A DNA stretch of 64,000 bases from Brugia malayi (lineage: Eukaryota; Nematoda; Chromadorea; Rhabditida; Onchocercidae). The stretch lies in NCBI RefSeq assembly GCF_000002995.4, contig NW_025062478.1, forward strand, positions 1,116,001-1,180,000, written 5' to 3'. Under the pieces are notes generated by a model that did no database searches, was not told the origin of the DNA, and saw only the letters and a list, made by a program, of their open reading frames with translations. Of this stretch, positions 12,401 through 23,134 are shown piece after piece. Position 1 is the stretch's first letter. Every line of letters begins with the position of its first letter. The position numbers and the translations under genes are program-made.

Positions 12401-15400
12401 AATTGCCGGTACATTTACTATTACTTCTAAATGTAAGTGAATTCACTTACGTCATTCATCAATAATAATAACAAATCTTGCATCATTTATTAGCTTCTGC
12501 TACTTCTTCAATAAATAATATAAAAAAAATAAAAATTGATGTAATTAATTCAAATTGACAAATCTAAAATTTAAATATAAAACTGAAAAATGGATGTGTG
12601 CAAATTTTCATTTTTATCACTTTTTTAATTAATTATTTTTAAATATTTTTAACAAACATTTTTTCAAAACTTTTAATAATTTGCTTTTTTTTTTTTCATT
12701 TAAATGAATTTCGGATGAGTAATTGAAAAATGAAAATAAAATCTAAATATGTAACTGAAAAATGAATGTGCAAATTTCATATTTCTATCATTTCAAATTA
12801 ATTATTCAATATTTAAAATAAACATTTTTTCAAAGCTTTTAATAATTTGCTTTTTTTTTTTTCATTTAAATGAATTTCGGATGAATTATTGAGGAATGAA
12901 AATAATATTATTTAACAAAATATAATTGTATAATACAATTATAAACATCAATTTCTATTCAGCAATTAGAAAGTAAAAATTTTAATTAAAAAACATAAAT
13001 TTCAAATAATGGAATAATTAGTTTGTGAAAAAAAAAAAGATAAAATTTGTTTAATGGCTTTTTAAAATGTAAAAACTTTGCAAAGATATTTGGTTTAGCA
13101 TTTTAGTAAGATTGAAAATATAGAAATTAACAAATTAATTATAAATCTTTATAATGAAATAAATGCTTGATGCATATAAATTGAAACTTATTTTAGCGTG
13201 ACAAATTTTTTGAGTGTTTTTTTAATTTTTTTTCATTTTAATTAATCTGACTAATTTAATTAATAATTTGAGTGTTTTTAATTTTTTCAATTTTGATCAA
13301 TTAATATTATTGTTAATAAAATTTGTTAAACTTATAAAATGGAAAAAGAATATTATTCTTTTGCTATGTAACATTAAAATTAATTTTAAAAAATTTTAAA
13401 CTATTTCAAGGGAATTTAATGTATTCTATTTGAAACTTGCAATAAATTATTGATATTTTGCTAAAAAAATTTTTTTACGACTTTTTATTGATTTTTTAAA
13501 TGAATTTTAATTATTATAGCTATAATAGAAATGTTAATCATTAGAAAAAAGAAAAAATATAAATTAAAAAAAATTTGCCTAAAAAAATTAAAATTTTTGA
13601 AATTTTTAATAATTTTAGAATGTTTCACTTCTGGTTGAGATGCGACATGAACCCAATAAGGCAATTATGTTTCGATCGGAGAATTTTCTTCAATTATCAC
13701 CGTCCAATGATATTTTAAAAATTACTGAGGTAAAAATTATGCAATCATTTCTCTTCTACTACTATTTGAATTTTAATTTTAATTTTAGAGCTTTAGATTA
13801 ACATTTTTATTTTGTCTAAAAATTTGATACTTAAATGTTTATATTCATATTAGCAGTAAATTTAAATTTTAAAAAATATTAAATATAAAGTATTTAAAAT
13901 ATATTTTAAAAAAATTGTTAGAAAAATTATATCAGTAAATTTAAAAATATTTGTGATCATATTATCAGTGAAATTAAAATTTAAAAAATATTTATTATTC
14001 ATATTATCAGTGAATTTAAAAAATATTTGAAAAAATATATTATCAGTAAATTTAAAATATTTTATCAGCTAAATAAAATATTTTTGATTGGATAATTTTA
14101 TAATTAATGCAAAATATGAGAATCGGATTAATGCAAAAATATGAGAAAATTATAATTAATGCAAAATATGAGAAATATGAGAAATTAGGAATGTTTATAT
14201 ATGCAATTTGTATTTTAAATTTTTTTTTTATGCATTAGAAATTATTTTAGAATTTTATTAAAAAAAAAAAATTAAAATAATTTGTAGGAAAAAGGTGGTA
14301 CAAAAATTGAATATGATGTTAAAGTGGAATGTGGTACGAATTATTATGGACCAGAATGCGCCATCTTTTGTAATCCAAGTATTGGCAGGTAAACAATTTT
14401 TAAACTTATTATTTTTAATAAGTAATTAAATTACTATATCAATAATTTATCTTTGCCAATTTCTACCTTTTTAATTTATCATTTACACATTTATTTAATT
14501 TAAAAAAACAAAACTGTCTTTTTTTTTTCGATTTATTTAGATATATATATAGAAAATTTTAAATATATATATATTAAAAACAACATATATTGAAAAAAAC
14601 TTATATAAAGCTGTTTTTTTTTTTGATTTATTTAAATTTATTTATTTTTTGTTAATTGATTAATCATTTCAAATTAACAGTTTTCACTTCAAATGTTCAT
14701 CGGATGGACGACGTTTATGCGAAGATGGTTGGAGTGGACACAATTGTGATGACCCAATTTGCGCTAATGGTTGTATTAATGGATATTGTGTTTCACCAGG
14801 AATATGCAAGTAAATATTTTTTTTTTTTTTTCATTTTTTAAATATTTTAGAAATTAAAAAAGTTTCAGTGAAAAATAAGAAATTAATTTATATGTAAAAT
14901 TTGAAAAAAAAAAAAAAAAACGCAATTATTACTTAGAGTTTTATCATATAATAATATATTTTATCAATAGATTTTAAATAATAAAATTAATTTAAGTAAA
15001 TAAAATTAATTTATTTGGGAATTATAAGATTAGCATTTATGAGTGATAAAAGAAAATAATGCATTTTTGTAAACAATTAGTTAATTCATTCAAATTATCA
15101 ATACATTTTCAAATTTATTAGATAATTTTTACAAGAAAAAAAAAATAAAATGATGTCAGATTATATTATAAATGAAAGATAATTAATTAAAATATTTTTC
15201 TTAAAAAAATTATAAATTTTTAATTGATTCTTTTTTTTTTTAAAAAAAAAAAAAAAAAAGGGAAGAAAATTAAAACTTATTAATGCATTTTTAAATCTAT
15301 TACATAATCATTACAAAAAAAGAAAACATTGCATTATTATAACTGAAGGTTAATTAATTATGGCATTTTTTTCAAAAAAAAAAAAGAAAACTATATTTTT

Positions 15401-18400
15401 TAATTTTAAAAAGAGAATTAATTAATTAATTAATTAATTAAGATGTCGTAATGGTTGGCAAGGTGATAATTGTGATCGTTGTAAACCACAGTTTGGTTGT
15501 AAACATGGTTATTGTAATAAACCAAATGAATGTATTTGTGAGAAAAATTGGGGTGGAACATATTGCGATAAGTAAATTTTAATTTTTATTTTTTTTTATT
15601 CTTTGTATTTTTTGTTTTTGTTTTTCTTTTTTTACATTATTTGAAATTTTATTGTTTAAAACCAAAAAAAAAAAAAAAAATTGATCTATTAAAAGTGAAT
15701 TTTTGAAAAAAAAAAGAAAACATAAATCACTTCTTTCTTTTCTTCTTTTCCTTTGTCTTTCTTTTTGGAATGAATAAAATTAATAATTTTATTTAAAAAT
15801 TTCTTTCAAAAAAAAAGTTATATTAAAATTTTATAATAAATATTATATATACAATAAATTTCAGAGATTTAGACTATTGTTTTCATCATTCACCATGTTT
15901 AAATGGTGGAAAATGTTCAAGTGGTGGTTTACAAAATTATTATTACTGCAATTGTACCAATGGTTTTAGTGGACAAAACTGTGAAATTAAAGTATTTCTC
16001 TCTTTTCTTTGTTTTTTTTTTTTTGTTAAATATTTATTAATATTTAAAAAATAGAATTTATTTTGGAAGAAAATAGAAAAATTTATATAATTTTTTAATT
16101 TATAAATATTACATTTGATATTATCATAATAATATTATAAACAAATTTTCTTTTTTCTTTTTAATGTAAATAATAGTTGTGAAATAATTTTAAAAAATGA
16201 ATGAAAAAAGAAGAAAGATAGCGAAGAAAAAAAAAAAAAAAAAAAAAAAAAGAAAACATAAAAATATTTAAAATAATAATTTTAAAGGTAGATCCATGTG
16301 CTAATGTAAATTGTGGCAAATATGGTCAATGTAAAATTTCATGGAATTCTGCGAGTAAATATTTATGCTATTGTGATACGACCCATTATGGTGATCACTG
16401 TCAATATCGTTTAAATTTGGATCAAAATCATCCAACAAATAATGGTATGTGCTGCATTCCTAAATTTATAATTTTATTTAATAAAATTTTTAAAAAAAAA
16501 AATTAATTAAAATAAATAAATGCTAAAGAATTTTATAATGTTCAGTAATTTTTAGATTTAAATAAATAAACATATATGTCTAAATTCATATTCGTAGACG
16601 TAAAAATTCAGTTGTTTTTTAAATTTATAATAAAATGCAGCATCTAGTTACTTGTTTTAATAATTAAATTAAAATTTAGACGAGTTCAAACTGAAAAAAA
16701 AAAAAAATTGGATCGCAATTATTAGACATTAATTGTTTATGAAAATAATTATTACATTTTAATTTCTAAAACTGTTTAAAACTGCTTTAGATTTGCATTT
16801 TTAAACTTAAAAAATTTTAATAATTTAAATGTGCCATTATAAAATTAAAATATTTCTCAATTATAGCTCATTTTCAATCAGGAAGTTGCAAATTATCAAA
16901 TTCAGAATATATACCACCTGGATTTACCTGGACTACAGTTGATTGTCGACAATGTTTATGTCAAAAAGTAATAAATAATCATTTCATTTTCATCCTTTTC
17001 TTTTTTTTTTTCTATAAAATTTCTTGTATTTTAATAATTTTTAAAAAATTTCAGGGTGATATTATCTGTTCAGAGAAACGATGTGAATCACGTGATTGCT
17101 CTCATAATGATTCAAATTTAGATAATTCTCTTATATGTCCAAAAGATCAGGCATGTTTTCCATACGTAAAATATTATTACTTTACTACGTTATACGTGGT
17201 GAAATATTATAATTTACTAATTATTGTTTATTATTGAAAATAATTAGATTTATTGTGTTAGCTAAATGGAATTTAAAAAATAATTTTGCTTTTTTTTTTT
17301 TTTTTTTTATATTACGACGTTGCGATATGCGTAATATTACGTGTACTGTGACGTCGTTTTTTTTTTTTTTTTTGAGATATAATAAATTTTTATTTTTTTA
17401 TTTTTCAGCACTGTGTTATTGTCACAGAAGATGAATGTCTCAAAGGAAAATGCGAATATCCACGTGGACGATGTCTTTCATGGTTGCAAATAAATAGTGA
17501 AACAGCGCGGCGCATTTGTCATGAACGTTTGAATGCTAATAACAAGAATACACGTGAATGTGCACGAATGTATCTTGAATTTGATATCAATAATTTATCA
17601 TCGGTAAGGTAATTTCAATTGTTATGCAAAACTTTTTCAGCTCATTTTATTATTAAAAAATTTTTGAAATTTTATAAGTTAAATTGCAAAAAATTATTGC
17701 TAATAATATATCATTTAAGGTTGTAAAAAAAAAAAAAAAATTGAATAATATTTAATATATAATAAAAATAAAAACGAATAAATAAATCATTTTAGCTTAA
17801 TATATATATTATTTAAAACTAAAAAATATTTATTTTAAAAATTTGAAATATTGCAGCTATTTTTTTTTCCTTTTTTAGCTTTTAAGAAAATCTGTAAATT
17901 TCTATTTTGTATATTACATCCACCCTTACACTACGAATTGAATATGATAAAAAAAGATTTGATCAAAAAAAAAAACTTTTAAAGTGTAAAAATGAATAAA
18001 TAAATTATTTCAGTTAATAATTTCAAAATTAATAAATTTTTTTTTAATTAAAAAATTTTTTTTTTTTGTTTACAGGGAACAACATCAGGTGATGTTTGTT
18101 TTCATTTGCTATTAGATGTAAACACAGCAAATATTACACATGTTGGATTCAATTGCAAATTAATTTTAACTAATATTGTGCAAGTTGATATTGTAAGTTC
18201 TTTTTTCTTTTTTTAAATTTTTTATTTTTATAATTTATTAAATATTGTCAAAATTGTTTTTTTTTTTTTTTTTTTGTTGCAAATTATTTTTATTACTTTA
18301 GGTAAAACTTGATATTTGATTCATTTATTCAAATTTGAATTATCCAAATAACACTCCCTTTTTTTTCAATTTTCATCTCATTTTTTTCTTTTTGAACTTT

Positions 18401-19170
18401 TTTTTCAAATAAAATAAATTGAAATTTGACGTATGTAATATTTCTTTTTTTAAAAAACCAAATTTCAAAGTAAATTGTTAAATATTTGTCTGATTTGTTT
18501 ATGTTTGGTAACATGATTATTATTTAGCGATTCTTGAAAAATATTTGCATTCTTTTTTTAAGATAATAATTTAGAAATTTTAAATTTATAGAATATATAT
18601 TCATATTCAAGAGTTAGTCAAAAATTAATTTGAATATTTACATTTTATATTGTTTGAAAGTAATTTTAATTTTAACCGTTTTTGCTTTAGATATCATTAC
18701 AATTTGTAACGGATGTTATGATGATAAAAGATTTCCTCAAGAATCGTATTCGTGATCATTTAACAGCAAGTCAAATACTTGCTAAAGTTATCCAAATTAG
18801 TGATAATGATAATCATGATAATAGCAAAAATCATATGTTCAATGCTATTTTAACACTTCAAGATTCTGGTTTGTATTCAATTTATAAATGAAATTATAAA
18901 ATATTTGTTGAAAATAACAAATTTTTTTATTATTTTTTTTCCTTCAAAAATCAAATTTTGAATTAAAATTTAAATGTTTTTTGTATGATTTCTTTACCAT
19001 TATTTTTTTTCTTTCTAAAATCAATTTTCAAATTAAAATTTAAACGTTTTTTGTATAATTTATTTTATTTTTTTTCTAAAATCAAATTTCAAATTAGAAT
19101 TTAAATGTTTTTTTGTATTCAACCTAAATGAAGTTATAAAATATTTGTAGAAATAACAAATTTATTTATT

Positions 19171-19202
<32 letters not shown>

Positions 19203-20295
19203 CTTTCAAAAATCAAATTTCAAATCAAAATTTAAATATTTTTTTTTACATGATTTTGTTTAATTTTCTCAACTAATATAATTTGTTATTTAATTTTACT
19301 TTTTATTCAAGTCTATAATTTTATTCAATTTTTTTTTTTTTTTTAAATATATTTTATCATATATTATTTTCAGCACTATCACCAACTGCTGATTTTACAA
19401 TGTTAACAACAAAACAAATGCTTATCATAATTATTTGTCTAATGTTACTGATAATTCTTATCCTTCTAAATATTTCTATCATGAAGAATGCACATTTATG
19501 CATTAGTAAACGTTATGATAATTCACGATGCAATGATAATTTATTGGAATTACAATTAAAACAACCTGCAAATGTTTATACGACACAAACATTAATTAAA
19601 TCTAAAGAAATGGAACAGAATAAATCATTATTGGATGGTATACGTGAAATATGTCAACAACCATTATTTTTTAACAATTTAAAACGTAAAATTTTCTTTG
19701 TTCTTTTTTTTTTTTTTTTTGTGTGTGTGTGTGTGTGTAAAATTTAATTAGAAACAAAAAATGATATAATATATTAATTATGTAAAAAATTTTTTCTTAT
19801 ATTTTTAATTCTTAAATGATATAAATTTTATCTTTTAATGATTTATTTTCTCATTCATATTTATTAATTAATATTTATAAAAAAAATTTGTTTTTATTTA
19901 ATAATAAAAATTTTGTTTTTTATTTATAATTATTAAATGATAGTATTTTTATCTTATCTCTGTATTTTATCTGATTTGTTTTTTATTTAAATAATTATTA
20001 AATGATAATAATTTTAACCTATCTCTCTCTGTGTTTCATTTTTCAAATTTTTAAATTCAATGTTTTTTTTTTTTTTTTTTTTTCAGGACATTATTCTACA
20101 ACCGAATCATTTCATTCAGGAACTGATCGTGAATTGGAAGAAAATGAACATAATGCAAGGATTTTGGAACAACGGCGAATGAAATCAAAATTACGCATTT
20201 TAAATGATTCACAATTTGATAATTCAATTTTAAATCCAATACGGTTACAATTAACTGGTAATAATGTACAATTATACACATCAAAAGATTATTGA
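669..20295 (+). CDS. Jagged/Serrate-type Notch ligand (DSL protein)
   Basis: Membrane ligand for Notch-family receptors, with its N terminus outside the cell. Sixteen exons in consistent phase: 669-725, 4103-4196, 4722-4906, 13619-13729, 14288-14388, 14681-14809, 15443-15571, 15865-15991, 16288-16444, 16867-16967, 17055-17165, 17409-17603, 18076-18192, 18691-18868, 19374-19685, 20087-20295 (770 residues). Order: short hydrophobic leader (1-19); MNNL/C2-like domain (about 20-160); DSL domain (164-205, opening [10 protein letters not shown]); four EGF repeats (about 209-352), the first two of DOS type (CKHGYC, then WGGTYC); a VWC-like Cys-rich domain (371-455) and the following region with FKNRI-like and SGTTSGDVC segments that align with vertebrate Jagged; a transmembrane helix (about 613-634); and a 136-residue tail ending KDY. 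Vertebrate Jagged has 16 EGF repeats, so this form is much shortened. The family call is firm. The first exon is the least certain: it was chosen because it is signal-like, phase 0, and follows an acceptor. Confidence 0.9.
726..4102 (+). other. intron 1 of the Jagged-type gene
   Basis: A 3.4 kb intron dominated by A/T homopolymers and simple ATT/AAT repeats. The one less degenerate stretch is about 3300-3560. It has TGATGTCATC near 3370 (a bZIP-like palindrome), an ACGCGT near 3427 and no open frame of note. I see no exon or RNA gene in it. Confidence 0.5.
4440..4721 (+). repeat. tandem repeat, about 3 degenerate copies of roughly 100 bp, in intron 2
   Basis: Three successive copies of a block built from ACTATTATTACTAC, a Lys-rich A run, CTTAGTTTTGG, TACCTT and TTTTATAA follow each other, and the last copy runs straight into the exon 3 acceptor at 4721. 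A smaller direct repeat (AATCATCTTTGGTTCTTA, twice) lies at 4256-4300. Confidence 0.6.
8716..8754 (+). promoter_or_regulatory. paired ATTGGCGCAGAT motif, E2F-like
   Basis: The 12-base word ATTGGCGCAGAT occurs at 8716-8727 and again at 8743-8754, 27 bases apart, inside intron 3. TTGGCGC matches the core of E2F/DP sites. A related TAGGCGC follows at about 8885 and TTGCGCAG at about 8906, with ATGCATGCATGC between. Seen directly; regulatory meaning is inferred. Confidence 0.3.
10140..10520 (+). repeat. degenerate tandem repeat of about 70-75 bp, 5-6 copies
   Basis: Successive copies share ATCACAAAGTTA, ATTATTATCA and CATTTTAAAGATA, each with an A-run followed by ATCATTT. The repeat lies within intron 3 of the Jagged-type gene. 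It has no coding content. Confidence 0.6.
11040..11430 (+). repeat. degenerate tandem repeat in intron 3 (TCAACATATTA family)
   Basis: The words CAACATATTA/CAACATGTTATC, CATTAATAATCATAAT and TTTTCAAATTT recur about every 60-70 bases, five or six times. The copies are diverged, so this is an old array. Confidence 0.45.
12248..12900 (+). repeat. two local duplications in intron 3
   Basis: First, a block of about 55 bp containing CACAACTGAGATAT and GCTATTTCCG appears at about 12254-12285 and again at about 12307-12345. Second, a block of about 165 bp (AAATATAAAACTGAAAAATG, then ATCATTT and TTCATTTAAATGAATTTCGG) occurs at about 12570-12725 and again at about 12745-12890. Neither copy is open in frame. 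Confidence 0.6.
17166..17408 (+). other. intron 11 with an ACGT-rich patch
   Basis: This intron carries TACGTAA, TACGTGG, ATTACGACGTTGCG, GCGTAATATTACGTGT and GTGACGTCG within 180 bases, which is strikingly rich in ACGT and CG words for this AT-rich sequence. Closely related wording (CACGTAATATTAC, ATACGTGTACTGG) recurs at 57538-57600, so it may be one dispersed repeat family. Confidence 0.45.
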
Positions 20296-23090
20296 TGCAA
20301 AAAGAAAATTTTATATTTAAATTTAATTAATGTAATTACATGAACATAGCAATTAATTATATCACTTAATTTGTTTGTGTTTATTAATTTAATTTTTTTT
20401 TGATAATCATTTGCTCGTCACTTATATCTTTTTATCAATTTTAAATTTCTATGTTTGCTACTACAGAATGTTTACCTTTCTTTTTTTGAGTAATATTTGA
20501 TAATGATTATCACACATATTTCAATGTTATCAAAATTACATTCAAATGCAATAAATTATTTTGTGAAAAATGTAAAATGAGATCGAATTGTTAGAATTTA
20601 TCATTTTTTTATTTTTATTGATAACTATCATTTTGTATATTTTATGTTATCACTTTTGTGACAATTATATTTGTTTTTGTAGCGAATACTGCTTTATACT
20701 TTCTAATAAAATTAAATTTAAAATTTTAAGTCTAAAAATTTGACGATTGATTCAAAATTTTAATTTTATGTTTTTTCTTTCCAATTTTTGTATTAGTTTT
20801 TTTTTTCCTTTTTTGTTTTTTATTTTCTGTGCATTATACTAATTTCATTTCTACAGCAAAAATGTTTGTTCGTTTTCATAGAAATAAAATTCAAATTCAA
20901 ATTACAATTTAGATAAAAGATTTTGAAATGGAGAGAAAAGAAACAATAAATACCATTTTGCCATACCATTTTGCTATATAAAAATACTATTTTGAATAAA
21001 TTTCAATTTAATTTTAAAATTAAATCTATAAAAAAAACAATGGTATTTCAACTTTTCAAATTGGCATTTTTTTTTTTTTTGAAAAGAAAATTCTTTTTTT
21101 TTTATCTTTTATAATAATTTATTTTACTTAATTACTCTAATTGTCAACTTTTCCTTTATTTTACTGTTTTATGAATTATCTATTTTTGCCGATATCTGTT
21201 ACATTCTACCATATATTTCATTAATTAAAGAACAAACGACCATATTTGATTTGATTTCAATAAAATAAATTATTTTACGTAATTAAAGTGATGAAAGAAA
21301 AAAAAAAAAAGAATGGAAAAAATAAAATTAATCGTTGCAAAAATTGTGGGAAATTTTTAAAAAAAAAAATGAATTTCATCAGTGTAATTCAGCCATGCAA
21401 TATTAAAATCAAAATTAATTTTTTTTTTTTTTTGTAAATGTACAAATAACTTTGAGTTTGTAGTATTTGAAATAAGAAAGTTATATATTTTTTTTCAAGC
21501 TTTACTACTTATTATGTAACGAAGTAAACATTTTCAAAGGTTAAACATGTAGCGAAACAAACTTACCAATGAAAATTTTACAAAATTTTAATTTTTAATG
21601 AAATGGAAACATTGAAATGATTAGCATTTAACGAAATAAACTTACCAATGAAATTTTTATAAAATTTTAATTTTTAATGAAATGAAAACGTTTAAGGGCT
21701 ATTAGTAATGAAAACATTTTCTACGGCTAAGCTCAGATGCATAGATTTTTCATTTGACAAAAATGTTTATTTTAGGATAACAATAAAATACAAATTTATC
21801 GGTATTTATTCAAATTCTTATTCTATAATTTGTTATGTCCTATTTTGAGTAATAAGAAAGTAAGTTTTTGCAAACAAAAAAAAAACATAATTTATAATTT
21901 TGCTTGGATGTCGATGACATGAATGTTTCATATTTGTTTTTAAATATTTACAAATTACCGACTGATATCAAATTACCGATTTCATTCAGATATTATTTTT
22001 AAAATTATTTATTTTTCGAGAATTATTTCTGAGATTACTTATTTTGAGTAATAAACAAGTAAGTGGGAAAAGCATCCTGTAAACAAAACATAATATCATA
22101 AATTATAATTTTGTTTAGACGAAATTTCATTTTAACAACATCAATGCTTCACTTATTTTATTGCATTTCTAAATATTTACCTTGTAACTAAAAATTAAAT
22201 ACCTAAAATTTCAATCTAACAAAAATTTTAAATTGTCATTTATTTACTTCCCGAACTATTGATTATTTCACTTCAAATAAATGATACGTAAATTATCTAT
22301 CATTATGTTATCTTTTGACAGCTGAAAATTGTTTCAAAGTTTTAAAAATTTAATGAGCTGGTATAACAACAAAAAAAAATTCAAATTACTATATTTTTGA
22401 AATGGTGTAAAGAATACTTTAATTAACAAAAAATGCAGTACTTGAAATATTCATATCAAATGCTTGTTCATGTATACCTGTTTATTTCACTAAAATTTGT
22501 TCACTTATTTTTTCTTTTTTTTTTTTCTATTTTAAATTATTTTCTGCAATGTATCAAAATTCCAAATATTTCAAAAGTGAGAAAAAAAAAACAATGAGAA
22601 GATTGATAAGTTCGGATTTGAACTGCAAAATTGTCACAATGTAATTGGTTCATTCAACAATATTCTTTTTAATCAAACATTTGATGAAACAGAATTTAAT
22701 TGTAAACATTAAATTTTAAAATGAATGCCATTTCAATGACATATTTTCGGATTACTCACTCATTTCGGTCTCTTTTTTTTGTATTTAAATGAAAGAAAAG
22801 AAATTTAACTTTCATAAATTCCTTATCGTGACAGGCAAGATATGTATGTTTTCATTTGTGATTAAATAATGAAAAATTCTTTTAACTTTCCCTCACCCAT
22901 TTATCATTTAATTAATACTAAAATCTTTTTCCTGAAATGCTTGAACCTAGAATTCAAAAACATATTCTGTTCAACTCAACTTTTCATCATTACTGAAAAT
23001 GATATTTTGAAATCGTAATTAAAATCATTCTTGTCTATTGGCTAGCTAATTTTATTATTAAAACCAATTCACTAATTTAAATATCTGTAC
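20296..23090 (+). other. 3' flank of the Jagged-type gene and intergenic region
   Basis: AATAAA signals occur at 20550-20555 and 20705-20710 and could end the upstream transcript. A two-copy repeat (CAAACTTACCAATGAAAATTT, then TTTTAATTTTTAATGAAATG) lies at about 21550-21690. The words TTTTGAGTAATAA and CATAATTTATAATTTTG repeat near 21845-21900 and 22040-22110. A small palindrome AGTTCGGATTTGAACT is at about 22611. I find no convincing gene. Confidence 0.5.
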
Positions 23091-23098
23091 ATTTACAG
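23091..23098 (+). other. probable trans-splice acceptor of the lectin gene
   Basis: ATTTACAG ends at 23098, 36 bases before the ATG at 23135, with no upstream exon visible. This is consistent with spliced-leader addition; inference. Confidence 0.4.
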
Positions 23099-23134
23099 AA
23101 ATTTCATTTGATTCTTTTGCGTGTAAAATTTAAA

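Larger units (their letters stand above)
4907..13618 (+). other. intron 3 of the Jagged-type gene (8.7 kb) with possible regulatory islands
   Basis: This long intron splits the MNNL domain between residues 93 and 94. Most of it is poly-T, poly-A and AT-rich repeats, and the long T-rich open frames at 6513-6968 are composition artefacts. Islands of higher complexity stand out at about 5820-5960, 7690-7800, 8400-8480, 8700-8920, 9860-9925, 10930-10980 and 12330-12480. They contain E-boxes (CATATG, CAGCTG, CACCTG), a TGTTTAC forkhead-like word and TTGGCGC words. Enhancer function is inference. No exon, tRNA or transposase is visible. Confidence 0.45.
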
